Positions 24,281 to 38,080 of a stretch of 64,000 nucleotides of DNA are shown piece by piece. Source of the stretch: Onthophagus taurus. Taxonomy: Eukaryota > Arthropoda > Insecta > Coleoptera > Scarabaeidae. Positions within the stretch are counted from its first letter, which is position 1, and each line of letters opens with the position of its first letter. The translations under genes and the position numbers were made by a program. Under the pieces are notes generated by a model that saw nothing but the letters and a program-made list of their open reading frames with translations, ran no database searches and was not told where the DNA came from. Location of the stretch: contig NC_091968.1 of assembly GCF_036711975.1 (NCBI RefSeq), positions 29,373,001-29,437,000 of the forward strand, written 5' to 3'.

Positions 24281-24427
24281 GGCCCAGTTTATTCACCTTT
24301 GGTTAAATTTTACTAGCGGATATTTACCATAGTTACTGGTGAAATAGTCAATCATGGCAAGTGAAATTACAGTAACCATGGAAAATATCCAGTAGTTAAA
24401 TCTAAGCAAAGGTGAATAAACTGGGCC
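24281..24427. mobile_element. ~147-bp MITE with GGCCCAGTTTATTCA ends
   Basis: Imperfect inverted repeats of ~45 bp: the left end begins GGCCCAGTTTATTCACCTTTG and the right end is its complement. Flanking bases are TTAA and TAGA, so a 3-bp TAA/TAG duplication, as in PIF/Harbinger elements, is possible but imperfect. Confidence 0.6.
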
Positions 24428-24722
24428 TAGATGGGATTGGAATAATATTATAGCTTATATGTCATCAATAACAAGCAGTTTTAGAAGTCAAACACCATCA
24501 CACTTAGTATTGTGTAATATTAATATATCCTGTGATTGGATAAAAAACATAAAATTATAAAGAGGAGGTGAATATAGTATAGTATCAAATTATTTCAAAT
24601 TATTGAAATGTTTAAATTATAAGACATATTATGATAGCTAAATATCAACCAACACTTTTTAATACTTTATTCTTAAAGCAATTTAAGTTACAATACATTT
24701 GCTACAACCCAAAATCAAAAAT
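24428..24722. other. NDUFB5 3' flank
   Basis: AT-rich flank downstream of the NDUFB5 stop. A polyadenylation-like AATAAAG lies on the minus strand near 24665-24675. No further gene is seen. Confidence 0.4.
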
Positions 24723-25365
24723 TTAATCACCACTAAGCGATTCCAAATAATCAGCTGCTTCTTTACTAATCCTGTGATACTTAGCGAGTACAGGTCTGTA
24801 ATAATAAGCCTGATAATCGTTCCTCTGCGAGATGAATGTCTCAACATCCTTTTCAAGCTTCCTCATTCTCGATTTTTCATCTTCCTCGAAAATATGATGC
24901 AAATACTTTTCATAATCTTCCTGAGGAGAACTTACAAGATATTTCGATATAAATCTGGTGATTGGGTGCTAAATTAAAAATTAACCTCAAAATTTCATTA
25001 TGTAAAAATAACTTGTTAAGTTACACGAAAGTATTCCCAATGTTTTGGAGTATAACCCTCAGGGATTTCGCTTAACGTAGCTGGCCCAATGAAAATGTTC
25101 ACGTAAGTGACAATCAAACCAACCGGGATGACTCCAAGCATCACGTAATAATGAAAGAGATCTTTGAATTTAGTCCATTGGAATCTCGATGGTTGATAAG
25201 GAAAGGTATTGTGTCCAGACATAGAACGTTGCGCTTAAATAATAAATTAATAACATTTTTATATGACATAACCTCAAAATTATGTAATATTTCCCTACCT
25301 CCGTTTTTTACCAACAAATTAGCTTTGTTGAATAAAATGGGGCGTAGCCCGCTAAAAACCACCAT
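24723..25365 (-). CDS. NDUFB5: NADH dehydrogenase [ubiquinone] 1 beta subcomplex subunit 5
   Basis: Accessory subunit (SGDH) of the membrane arm of mitochondrial complex I. Exons 25299-25365, 25025-25233 and 24723-24968 join in phase to give 173 aa, slightly shorter than mammalian NDUFB5. Exon 1 encodes a basic, acid-free presequence (MVVFSGLRPILFNKANLLVK). Exon 2 has the family signature MSGHNTFPYQPSRFQWTKFK, then a single membrane helix (YYVMLGVIPVGLIVTYVNIF) and PEGYTPKHWEYFR. Exon 3 has HPITRF, then an acidic helical tail rich in E and K with YYYRPVLAKYHRIS. It is head-to-head with FDX2, 199 bp between start codons. Confidence 0.93.
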
Positions 25366-25564
25366 TTTTTTAATGTGTAATCCTCCAAATTTAATTAAAT
25401 TTATATATTTTTATAATAAAACCCGAAATCAAGAAAAATCGTAAAATCAAGATGGTAAAAATATATTTGGGGATATTTTTGTTTTAATGTTGGTTATGTC
25501 AAAAACATAACCTTTAAAATTCATACAAAAATTGATACAAATGTATATAATCTAACATTACGAA
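25366..25564. promoter_or_regulatory. Bidirectional promoter interval NDUFB5 / FDX2
   Basis: 199 bp separates the two divergent start codons and must contain both leaders and core promoters. No TATA box stands out. A shared promoter for two mitochondrial genes is inferred from spacing. Confidence 0.5.
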
Positions 25565-26180
25565 ATGCTCCCAAACATTTTTAGATATTTAAGTAACAAA
25601 TATAATTATAGTTTATTAAAAAAAACTAAAACAAATTCGTTTAATCGGATTATACACATCACAAAAAGTAGGGTTATAAATCAAATCTGAATTTTATATA
25701 TTTTTAACACTTTTAAAACTTTTTTAGCCTTAAACCACGGCGAATACGAATGGAAAGATCCTAAATCTGACGAAGAAGTGTACGTTATTAATTCGCACCC
25801 TAATTTTTAATCAATAATTAATTTTTAGAGTAAATATCTGTATCGTTAAAAAAGATGGTGAAAAAGTTAAAATTCGAGGTAAAATCGGAGATAACCTGCT
25901 TTATTTAGCCCATCGGTATGGCATCCCTATGGAAGGAGCTTGCGAAGCTTCTCTAGCTTGCACGACTTGTCATGTATATGTCAACAGTGATTATTTAGAC
26001 AAGTTAAATCCCCCTGAAGAGAAAGAAGATGATCTGTTAGATTTAGCACCCTTTTTAAAGGAAAATTCGCGATTGGGATGCCAAATAATTTTGAGTAAAG
26101 ATATGGAAGGGATGGAGTTGCAATTACCACAAGCTACACGCAATTTTTACGTTGATGGACATACTCCAAAACCACATTAA
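25565..26180 (+). CDS. FDX2: Mitochondrial ferredoxin 2 (adrenodoxin-like)
   Basis: [2Fe-2S] electron carrier that reduces persulfide during mitochondrial Fe-S cluster assembly. Exons 25565-25667, 25728-25779 and 25829-26180 join in phase to give ~168 aa. Exon 1 is a classic presequence: basic and Asn/Ser-rich with no acidic residue (MLPNIFRYLSNKYNYSLLKK). The mature domain has the four cluster cysteines as C-x5-C-x2-C (GACEASLACTTCHVYV) plus LGCQI downstream. The tail LPQATRNFYVDGHTPKPH is the diagnostic FDX2 C-terminus, distinguishing it from FDX1. It is divergent from NDUFB5 and convergent with NDUFAF5, with only 111 bp between the stops. Confidence 0.95.
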
Positions 26181-26225
26181 ATCAAACTTGAATACAATTA
26201 GTTATTTAGATGTGTGATCTTTTAG

Positions 26226-26250
26226 AATAAATTCAAAGAAAACCTTTATT
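26226..26250. terminator. Facing polyadenylation signals of FDX2 and NDUFAF5
   Basis: AATAAA on the plus strand at 26226-26231 serves FDX2, and AATAAA on the minus strand at 26245-26250 serves NDUFAF5. They lie 13 bp apart, so the 3' ends of the two transcripts probably overlap. Confidence 0.6.
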
Positions 26251-26291
26251 ATTTTTATAAGCGTACAACATAATCTAATACTTTCTTTATC

Positions 26292-29200
26292 TTACTTTTT
26301 CTCATTATCATCATCTAATTTAACTGTTTTAATTTCTTTAATAATCTCATCTAATCGATGCAAATCCTTCAATGAAACCTCCCCAGTTCCTCTTTCAATT
26401 GGCTTCGGTTGTTTTGGATGTGGTTTCCATCCGATCATATTAATAATTTGAAACGTGGCGGGGATACCACTTCTTTGAGTCTCTTCATCATATTTTCCAT
26501 ATAATTGTTCATAAATAGCGGCGGCTGCAAATTGTGTATCTCTGTGGAGATGTAATGATCGATTTAACGCTGCATTACTCTCTGCCATTCCCTTCAAATC
26601 CCACATTAATTCGAACATTGTCGGATAATTAACAATTATTTCATCTGTATCTATCGTCAGCATGGTAAATCCCGCCCTCGTTAACAAACTTCCAATATCT
26701 CTAACTTCCGTAAAAGGAGATATATGAGGCGATAAACCACCCCTACGCTCCAATTCGGCTAATTGTAGCGATGATCGCAGTTCGTATAAAGTTTCTCCAC
26801 CAAAAACCGATGCCATAAAAACACCATCTTGCTTTAAAGCGCTTATTATCGAATTTAAAGCCTTCGGTAAATCGTTTACCCAATGCAAATTTAAACTTGA
26901 CACAACTAAATCCAAAGAATTTGATTCAAACTATAAAAAATTATTTCATTTATTTTAATATAACTTACAAGGGAAGTATCAGAACTGTCCCTCACCGATT
27001 TTGTTGAAATTTGGTACAGCGATAGTATGGCCAAAAATAAGGTTTACGTATGTTTTTATACGTGCTAATAAAGCTCCTGGGGCGAGAAAATAGCTATCGA
27101 AATGTGGTAAATGTAAACTGATATTCATTTTCAAAGAGCTTTCCATTGATGTATCACACATATATCTGAGGGCTTCAGGGGGTAAACTACCCTGTCGATT
27201 TTGGCGATATTATGTGTCCTTATAGTACGTTTCAAAATAGCAATGACGTGTTTTTTCTTATTTGCCTGTGACCATCCCCTGTAAAGTTACGTCGATATAA
27301 TAGATAACCCCTTTCCTTAAGAATAATGTGATAATCAGTTACACTTTTGAACAATATTTTGAAGAAAACCATTAATTAGATGTAAATTAAGATTTACGCA
27401 GTAAAATAAACCGTATACGACATTAAGGGGTGGCGGGGGTTAACTACCCTAACCATCCCAAATAAATTTTTTTTTGCGAAAATTGTTTGTCGATTTTGAA
27501 GCAATTTGCCACGCTGATTTTTTTATACGTTAAGTAGTAGTATTGTAAGAACTTACAAGGGTTAGAAGTTTGGGTTAGAAAATATATTTTCGCTAATAAC
27601 TTTCATACTCCTACAAAAAAAGCTTTTTTATGTTATTCTATTTAAATAACACAAAACCTAGGATAATTATATAAATATTTATTAATAATGAGTTAAAAAG
27701 CAACTGAAAAAAAATGGTTAAATATCACAAATTGTATTCTACATTGTTAGAATCCTCTGGTACGTTTGGACCGAGGGTAATAAATACAATGTTCAAAGCA
27801 GATAACATATTCGTTTTGGCATCAAAGTCTGCTAAACTGACTTCTGCTCATATCAAAAATTGGCTACAAAATGTCTATTTCCCAAACACCGGACCCAAAT
27901 CATTACTATTACTGGATTCTTGGAGTGGCCACTGCCAACAGGTCAAATTCAACCCCTGGATGTATTTGGTTTTAGAATATGGAATAATTTCATTAGAAGA
28001 TTTTCTGATCAAATTATTCTCTATCAGTACGATGTCAATTTGCATCAGAGAGATAATATTTTAAAATTGCAATCCCTAACGCATAACCAGTTGTCTTCCC
28101 CACGATTTATTAATGTTTTTAAATACGCGTGGCTTGCGTCTGGATATATAGAGGAGAGACCAGAACAGTTGAAAATCTTGTGGAGGTTTGCTTTTCCAAT
28201 GAAAAACCTACGTGCGATATCTGTGGAGAAATAGCTGTTATAACTTGCGCATGGTGTAAACAATTGTTGTGTTTAAAACATTCTTTCCATGATTTTCATT
28301 ATTGCCAACAATACATTGAATAAAAAAAGTAAAAAGAAGGAAATTAAATTAATAATGTAGAATACAATTTGTAATAGTCAACCATTTCTTTGCCAGTTAA
28401 TTTTTAACTTATTATTAATAAATATTTATATAACTACACTAACTTTTGTATTATTTAAATAGAGTAAGGATAAAAATCGTTTTCTGTAGGATTATGAAAA
28501 TTATTAGCGAAAATATATTTTCTACCCCAAACTTCTAACGTATAAAAAATCATCGTCGTAAATTGCACCAAAATCGATTTTTTCAAAAAAAATTTAATTT
28601 TTGGGGTGGTTAGGGTAGTTAATTCCAGCCACCCCTAAATGTCGTATAGGGTTTATTTTACTGCGTAAATCTTAATTTACATCTAATTTATGCTTTTCTT
28701 CAAAATATTGTTCAACAGTGTAACAGTTTATCACATTATTCTTAAGGAAAGGGGTTATCTATCATACCCCGTAACTTTGCAGGAGATGATCAGAGGCAAA
28801 TAAGAAAAAACACGTCATTGCTATTTTTAAACGTACTATAAGGACACATAATATCGCCAAAATCGACAGGGTAGTTTTTAAAATATTCCAAAAAACTAGG
28901 GGTAGTTTACCCCCTGAAGCCCTCAGATATATGTGTGATACATCAATGGAAAGCTCTTTGAAAATGAATATCAGTTTACATTTACCACATTTCGATAGCT
29001 ACTTTCGTTTTCAGCCTATAAGCGAATATATATATTTCGCCCCGATTTCCAACCCTTATAACTCGCCCCAGGGGCTTTATTAGCACGTATAAAAAAATAC
29101 GTAAACCTTATTTTTGGCCATACTATCGCTGTACCAAATTTCAATAAAATCGGTGAGGGACAGTTCTGATACTTCCCTTGTTAGATATCATTCAAGAATC

Positions 29201-32200
29201 ATTATGTTGCTTAATAATCGGCATTTTTTTTAATCGATTGGAAATCACTCAAGTAAGCCATTACAAATATGAAAAAAGTGCGGAAAAGTGTAAGACTTAC
29301 CAAAAAAAAACACGTAATTCGGGCTTAGCCGTCTTTAGAGACGTGGGGCTAAATCCAAATGTTTCTAGTTAAAACTACAACTAAAACTACAAGTAACACT
29401 AGATCGAATAGTGTTACTTGTAGTTTTGCACTAGAACTCAAACAAGATCTATATAGAACTAGAATCATTCGGGTTTAGCCGTCTTGAAAGACGTGCGTCT
29501 AAACCCGAATGTTTCTAATTCTAAGTCTTGTGTTAGTTCAAGTTTTACGCTAGCACTATCACTAGAACTGACACAAGACCTAGAATTAGAAACATCCGGG
29601 TTTAGCCCTCTATGTCTTTCATAGACATAGCAGGTGCTTTTCATAACACCTCCTATGAATGCATAGAGAACGCTCTAAACGTGAAAGATATACATCCGTC
29701 GACAATCAAATGGTGTATAGCCATATTAAAAAGTCGGTAGATCACATCCAGTCTGGGAGGCGAGTCGTTGACTATAAAGGCGCTAAGAGGATGTCCCCAA
29801 GGGGGAGTGCTATCATCTCTACTATGATGCCTGGTAGTTGATGACTTGATGAACACCCTAACAAAAAATGGATTCAAGATTCAGGGGTATGCTGATGACC
29901 TGGTAATCACAATCCGAGGTAAATATGATGCAATCATAACTCAACTAATGCAAAAAGCCATACTCACTAGTATTTGGTGTAGAAGCAATGGGCACATCAA
30001 TCCCAATAAAATCGAAATAGTCCCTTTATCTCGGAGAAGGAAGCCACAAATAAAAGCACCCTCCATTGAAAGCAGAACTATTAACCTCAAAACAGAAGTT
30101 AAATACCTAGGTGTAACACTGGACAGTAAACTAAACTGGAACTCACACTTACATAAGGTGAGGAAAAAGGCCATCATGGCAAACCAGATTTTCCGCAGGC
30201 TCCTAGGGATGAATTGGTGTCTCAAACCACAAATGGCTCAATGGGCCTACGTAGCAATAATCAAACCTATGGTCGCCTACGCCTCATTGGTTTGGTGGCC
30301 AAAAACAAAACATAAGACAGCACAACAACAGCTTGTCCGACTGCTGCTTTGGAAGCCCTACTCGGTCTCACACCGCTCCATTTATATACAGTGTGTCCCA
30401 GGATAGATGTTACAAGAGGTATAATGACTTAAAAATTTTTGCATTTTATTTCAAGGCTGAGGAATTAAGCCCTGCTTGGTGTGGAGAGAATTTTAAGTAT
30501 ATTTTCATATTTTGAAAATCAACTCGGCCTTGATAGTAAAGCGAAAACTATTTTTAGTTCAGGTAACGTAACCTTTTTGTTCATGATACTGAAAAATTTT
30601 ATTAAGAAAAGTTGTTCAAAATGTGAAATTATAGTCCTATGCAAAATTTCAGAAGGATCTATCTACTTTAGTTGAACCATCACATTTTAGTTTAAATAAC
30701 ATAAATATTGTATAATTTTATTTTATTTATAGAAAATCGAACGTAAACTTAACTGTCGTTTATTCAACATAACATTCACCTTTTGTTGCACACTTTTCTA
30801 TACGATGCCCAAATTCTCTAAAGCCGTTCTGAATTTCTTCGATGCGTATTTGTCGTATAACATTTGTTATCCGTTCTTTTAATATTTTTCGATTGTTCTG
30901 TATTGGTTGAGCGAAAACTAGTTGTTTAAGGCGACCCCATAAAAGAAATCTAATATTGTAAGGTCGGGAGACCTTCGAGGCCATGTATTTGGACCATTTC
31001 TAGATATAATCTTTTCTTGAAATATTAAATTTAAACATTCATACATTTAACCAGCTACACGTGCTGTAGAACGTGCAGAGCATCCATCGTGTTGGAAGTG
31101 TTGCCTGTCTTTCTATCAGCAATATCAATTCTTCATTCTTCTATCAATGTAGGTAGATCTTTCTGAAATTTTGCATAGTGCCATAATTTCTCATTCTGAA
31201 CAACTTTTCTTAAGATATTTTGCCGTATCAGGAACAAAAAGCTTACTTTACCTGAACTAAAAATAGTTTTCGCTTCACTATCAAGGCCGAGTTGATTTTC
31301 CAAATATGAAAATATACTTAAAATTCTCTCCACACCAAGCAGGGCTTAATTCCTCAGCCTTAAAATAAAATTCAAAAAATTTTAAGTCATTATACCTCTT
31401 GTAACATCTATCCTGGGACACACTGTATACAAAAAAAGGCAGCTTCAAGTGCCTTATCACTGAAAATAGTTTCTTCACTCAAGTTGATGCAGGGCAACCT
31501 CAGAGGACACCTCGAAATCCTCAAGGACCCATGTCTAAATCACCTGATTGAAATTAAAACGGACCTTATACCGACAGAATACAATTTCAACCAGCCGTAT
31601 AAGGTCATATATAGAAGCAGGGATGATTGGGCGAAGGGAGGGCCTCAACTAAAAAGAAGAGCCCTAACCTGGTACACCGATGCTTCAAAGCCAGTTAGAT
31701 CTAGAGTAGGTATGGGCATCAGTGGATCAAACAGCCACATTAAACTGCTCCTCAGCTCGGACATAACAATTTTCCATGCAGAAGTTCTTGCTATAAACTG
31801 CACCGCTTTGAACCTACAGAAGGGACAGAAAGATGCATCCATAAACATTTTCACAGACAGTCGGGGTGCCTTAAAGGCAACTCGAGCCTACACGTGTGAC
31901 TCCGCACTGATCACAGAGTGTACCAGCAACCTGAGAGAACTCGCTAGGGGTAATGATGTTACCCTATCGTGGGTTACAGGTCACAGCAATATTGAGGGCA
32001 ATGAGAAGGCGGACAAGCTAGCCGGAGAGGCAACGAACACGTCCTTCATTGGACCCCAAGCTGGTTGTGGACTATAAAAAAGCCACCTAAAACAAATAAT
32101 CAACAGTTGGGAGGTCTCAAAGGTGAACAACACTGAAAAGAACTTCCAGGTCACAGACAAGCGAAGAGTATGATAACTCCGTCGCAAAACAAAACCAAAG

Positions 32201-33168
32201 AGGTTTTAAGCCTCAGCAAAGGGGATCTCTCAGGTTACCTGACAGGCCATGCGACCCTAAAATACCACCTCTTCCACATTGGAGAAGCTGAGGATCAAAC
32301 TTGTCGACTTTGCAACGATGAGTCAGAAAGAGCTGAACATATACTGCGCAATTGCGTCGCCAGAGGCCGACTAAGACACAAAATTTTCGCTAAAACTCTT
32401 TTGACACCTAACGACATAAAGGTTCAAGACCTCGGGGTAATACTAAGGTTCATCAAGGACCTACATTTGCCCTAAACTTTTGGAGGGCTAAAGTTGCAAT
32501 AGATCTTATAGGTCGCGGTAACGAGAGGGGCTGCTCCCCTCAGCCTGGCAACAATAATAATAATAATAATGGCCGTCTTGAGAGACGTGCGGCTAAACCC
32601 GAATGTTTCTAGTTCTAAAAAATCGATTAAAAAAAAGTCGTCGATTTTTAAGCCACATTTTCTTATAACTTACATGGATGTTTTCTTCATCTAAAATCTG
32701 CTTTATAACCTTGACACCATCACCCACAATAACCGAATCTAAATTTGCTTGGCTCACATCACATAGAATTAATTCTTCGACTGAATCTATGGAGATATGT
32801 TTGGAAACGTATCCTCTACTACAACCTAACAAAATAATTCATAATAATTCGCTTCGATTTGATGAGGGATAATCACCGATATCAGCGGCACATTTAAATT
32901 TTCTTTTAATATCGAAAATTCTATCTGCAAGTCTATACCCTATTTCCTCTTTAAGATAATCGTATAAATTCACGTCTTGTGCCGACGCTGCCCGTTCTCT
33001 TTGAAGCGTTTTCGTTTTTCTATCAAATATTTGCATAACTCCCCCAGATGAATCATTTTTGATTTGATATTTAACCGCGGTTCTTGATAGTTTTCTTCGT
33101 ATATGTGAATGAATCAAAGTTGATATTTTTGTTATTTTCGGGGGTAACATTACGTTTCTAAAAAGCAT
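26292..33168 (-). CDS. NDUFAF5: Arginine-hydroxylase NDUFAF5, complex I assembly factor
   Basis: Mitochondrial SAM-fold protein that hydroxylates an arginine of NDUFS7 early in complex I assembly. Exons 32877-33168, 32674-32825 and 26292-26930 join in phase to give 360 aa. The N-terminus is a basic presequence. A helical block [12 protein letters not shown] precedes the SAM motif [14 protein letters not shown], which is created only by splicing out a 51-bp intron. Exon 3 opens with [17 protein letters not shown] and continues with [30 protein letters not shown]-like [29 protein letters not shown] and IGWKPHPKQ, all family signatures. The second intron (26931-32673) is 5.7 kb of transposons. 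It is divergent from CDK8. Confidence 0.93.
26968..29180 (+). mobile_element. Long-TIR DNA transposon, TTA target, unassigned DDE transposase remnant
   Basis: Starts CAAGGGAAGTATC and ends with its complement, flanked by TTA on both sides. Inverted similarity extends inward for ~700 bp from each end (to about 27690 and 28390), the right arm carrying a ~60-bp extra segment. The ~0.6-kb centre holds transposase remnants on the plus strand in shifting frames: [31 protein letters not shown], then [40 protein letters not shown] and a cysteine-rich C-terminus [20 protein letters not shown]. The order fits the last part of a DDE transposase with a zinc-binding tail. I cannot name the superfamily. 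Confidence 0.65.
29325..29611. repeat. Foldback repeats, right copy split by a LINE
   Basis: Two CTAGAACTA-type units with hairpin tips (TTCGGGTTTAGCCGTCTT at about 29468 and GACGTGCGTCTAAACCCGAA). The right-hand unit is cut at about 29611 after GGGTTTAGCC, and its other half (GCCGTCTTGAGAGACGTGCG) resumes at 32571-32618. The LINE therefore inserted into the hairpin. Confidence 0.75.
29612..32570 (+). mobile_element. 5'-truncated LINE with RT and RNase H (I/R1-like)
   Basis: The plus strand begins in RT with [14 protein letters not shown], then GCPQGGVL and GYADDLVI (catalytic YADD), then [15 protein letters not shown]. After an interrupting mariner, RNase H follows with [23 protein letters not shown] and [20 protein letters not shown], all four catalytic acids visible. 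A CRLC...H-type zinc-knuckle region ([16 protein letters not shown]) precedes the 3' end, and the element ends in an (AAT)n tail at about 32548-32569. RNase H plus a simple-repeat tail points to the I/R1 group. It is dead: a stop in the RT at about 29731, a frameshift near 29840, and stops at about 32075 and 32171. Confidence 0.85.
30389..31425 (-). mobile_element. Mariner-type remnant nested in the LINE
   Basis: Ends begin CAGTGTGTCCCAGGATAGAT, with TA at both sides, and inverted similarity runs ~270 bp inward. The minus strand holds the transposase C-terminus only: a degraded PRSPDL-like stretch, then [18 protein letters not shown]. The catalytic domain is otherwise gone. The LINE frame resumes on the other side, showing that this insertion came later. 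Confidence 0.75.
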
Positions 33169-33519
33169 TTCAGTTAAAATAATGTTTAGGTTATGTTTCT
33201 AAACATTTTTTGAGGTTATCTAGATATGTCAAAAGTCTCATTTTAAATTATTTCACGATTATAATTAATTAATCAAATAATAAATTAATACTAATTTAGG
33301 TTTTTTTAAAAAGAATTAATCTTATTATACAATAAAATTAATTATTAATAAAAATATAGTGGCGCCATCTCTAAATCGTTGTGAAAACTAAAAAAATGTG
33401 AGGTTATGTTACTCAAAATAACTTGAATAAACTGTGTATAAGCAGCAATTAAAAATTAATTAATTAATTAACACTTCATAAAAGAAGTGTTTATTTTAGT
33501 GAATTTAACAATTTATAAT
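33169..33519. promoter_or_regulatory. Divergent promoter interval NDUFAF5 / CDK8
   Basis: 351 bp between the NDUFAF5 start (minus) and the CDK8 start (plus). It is AT-rich with no clear TATA box. Assigned by arrangement only. Confidence 0.4.
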
Positions 33520-35044
<1,525 letters not shown>

Positions 35045-35142
35045 TTACACTTATGGTTATTTTTTATTAGAATGTAATCGTTATTTAAAAGTAATCAATA
35101 AATTTATTTTAGGACTGATATTTCTCTATTATTAAAACAATA

Positions 35143-38080
35143 AATCTTACCTTAAAGCCAATTTAAACCAAGATATTATTTCACATTCTTACAAAACACA
35201 TAATTGAGTGAAAATATCTTCAACAAAACAATATATAACTGAATAACTAATTTTTGCCGATATAAATCAATTTTAAATTGACGTTTTAAAAAAGTTAGGT
35301 TATGTTTTCGAAACGTCACTGATTAATTTATGGGGAACGCTTCCTACAACTTAGGAATTACTTTAAGGTTTCAAAACCTTAATTTAATGATTTTTCGGTT
35401 ACTTTAACTTTTTTTTTCGTAAAAATTTAATAATTTTAAGAAATGTTATTGCAATGTTTAAAATGTCAAAAATACTAAGATTAATATCGATGGTTAACGC
35501 TAGATGGAGTTTGTCATGGAAAAAAAAGTTGGGTTATGTTTTCGACTAAAACACATTTACCGTCGCGAAGTTAATCAAAGTTAATCTAATCACGATTTCT
35601 GGTAAGATATACGTGTATTTCACATTCAAGTACACGAAATTAGTGAAAAATACATTTAAATTAAAAAAATATTTGACAATTCGAGGTGAAATGACGTCTT
35701 TGTAATGACGAGGATAAGCCTGAACATTAAATTAAAATATTAAATCTTACCTTAAAGCCAATTTGAACCAAGAGAACACAATTTTAAACGCAAAGTCAAA
35801 AGTGACACTTAAGCAAGTTGACGTTTAAACGGTGCCAACCTAAAATAAAAAAATATATTTCAAGATCACTCTAATTACAATTTCTAGTAAGATTCATAGA
35901 TTTTTATACATTTATTTCGCATTCTAGCAAACGATATACATAATTTAGAGAAAAAACTTTCAGCAAAAAACATAATTGAAAAACTAATTTTTACCGAAAC
36001 AATTTTAAATTGACGTTTTAAAAAAGTTGGGTTATGTTTTCGATTAATTTATGGGGAACACTTCCTAGAACTTAGAGGCACTTTAAAGACGTTTTCTCGG
36101 TTAATTTAACTTTTCTTTTCGTAAAATTCAATAAATTTAGGAAGAAATGTTATCACAGGTTTTAAATGTCATAAATACTAAGATTAATATGGGTGGTTAA
36201 CGCTAGATGGGGTGAGGTTGTCATAAAAAAAAAGTTAGGTTATGTTTTCGATTAAAACATCACATTCACCGTCGCGAAATAAATCTAATCACAATTTCTA
36301 GTAAGATTCATCGAATTTTATACGTGTTTTTTATATTCAAGTACACAAATTTAGTGAAAAATCTATTTAAATAAAAAAAAAATGTTTGACAATTCGAGGT
36401 GAAATGACGTCTTTGTAATGAGGAGGATAAGGCTGAACGGCATAAAACGTCAAGCGCAACAACATTAAACCGTATTAGAACATTAAATCTTACCTTAAAG
36501 CCAATTTGAACCAAGAGAACACAATTTTAAACGCAAACTCAAAAGTGACACTTAAGCAAGTTGACGTTTAAACGGTGCCAACCTAAAATAAAAAATATAT
36601 TTCAAGATCACTCTAATTACAATTTCTAGTAAGATTCATAGATTTTTATACATTTATTTCGCATTCTAGCAAACGATATACATAATTTAGAGAAAAAACT
36701 TTCAGCAAAAAACATTATTGAAAAACTAATTTTTACCGAAACAATTTTAAATTGACGTTTTAAAAAAGTTGGGTTATGTTTTCGATTAATTTATGGGGAA
36801 CACTTCCTAGAACTTAGAGACACTTTAAAGACGTTTTCTCGGTTAATTTAACTTTTCTTTTCGTAAAATTCAATAAATTTAGGAAGAAATGTTATCACAG
36901 GTTTTAAATGTCAAAAATACTAAGATTAATATGGGTGGTTAACGCTAGATGGGGTGAGGTTGTCATAAAAAAAAAGTTAGGTTATGTTTTCGATTAAAAC
37001 ATCACATTCACCGTCGCGAAATAAATCTAATCACAATTTCTAGTAAGATTCATCGAGTTTTATACGTGTTTTTTATATTCAAGTACACAAATTTAGTGAT
37101 AAATCTATTTAAATTAAAAAAAATGTTTGACAATTCGAGGTGAAATAACGTCTTTGTAATGAGGAGGATAAGGCTGAACGGCATTAAATGTCAAGCGCAA
37201 CAACATTAAATCGTATTAAACCATTAAATCTTACCTTAAAGCCAATTTGAACCAAGAGAACACAATTTTAAACGCAAAGTCAAAAGTGACACTTAAGCAA
37301 GTTGACGTTTAAACGGTGCCAACCTTAAAATAAAAAAATATATTTCAAAATTACTCTAATTACAATTTCTAGTAAGATTCATAGATTTTTATACATTTAT
37401 TTCGCATTCTAGCAAACGATATACATAATTTAGAGAAAAAACTTTCAGCAAAAAACATAATTGAAAAACTAAATTTTACCGAAACAATTTTAAATTGACG
37501 TTTTAAAAAAGTTGGGTTATGTTTTCGATTAATTTATGGGGAACACTTCCTAGAACTTAGAGGCACTTTAAAGACGTTTTCTCGGTTAATTTAACTTTTC
37601 TTTTCGTAAAATTCAATAAATTTAGGAAGAAATGTTATCACAGGTTTTAAATGTCAAAAATACTAAGCTTAATATGGGTGGTTAACGCTAGATGGGGCGA
37701 GTTTGTCATAAAAAAAAAGTTAGGTTATGTTTTCGATTAAAACATCACATTCACCGTCGCGAAATAAATCTAATCACAATTTCTAGTAAGATACATCGAA
37801 TTTTATACGTGTTTTTTATACTGAAGTACACAAATTTAGTGAAAAATCTATTTAAATTAAAAAAAAATGTTTGACAATTCGAGGTGAAATGACGTCTTTG
37901 TAATGAGGAGGATAAGGCTGAACGGCATTAAACGTCAAGCGCAATAACATTAAATCTTACCTTAACGCCAATTTGAAGCAAGAAAAACACCTTAAACACT
38001 GTTAAACACACAAAATTAAAAATGACAGTTAAGTTAGTTGACATTTAAGTTTTGCCAACTTTAAAATAAAAAAATATATT
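35143..38080. repeat. ~740-bp tandem repeat downstream of CDK8, ~4 copies
   Basis: The phrase TAAATCTTACCTTAAAGCCA (last copy with one change) recurs at 35143, 35741, 36484, 37225 and 37951, giving steps of ~598, 743, 741 and 726 bp. Later copies are nearly identical; the first is shorter. Units at about 36423-36464, 37163-37206 and 37905-37945 contain a piece of CDK8 exon 3 (GAGGATAAGGCTGAA, then CGTCAAGCGCAA). A shortened form is in the first copy near 35711. Related sequence without this piece lies at 48090-48945. Confidence 0.88.

Noticed and set aside
25151-25444. Plus-strand frame considered as FDX2 exon 1
   Set aside because: It overlaps NDUFB5 antisense; the ATG at 25565 gives a proper presequence and correct phase.
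28129-28323. Cysteine-rich frame considered as a host zinc-finger gene
   Set aside because: It continues the decayed transposase at 27714-28234 and lies between long TIRs.
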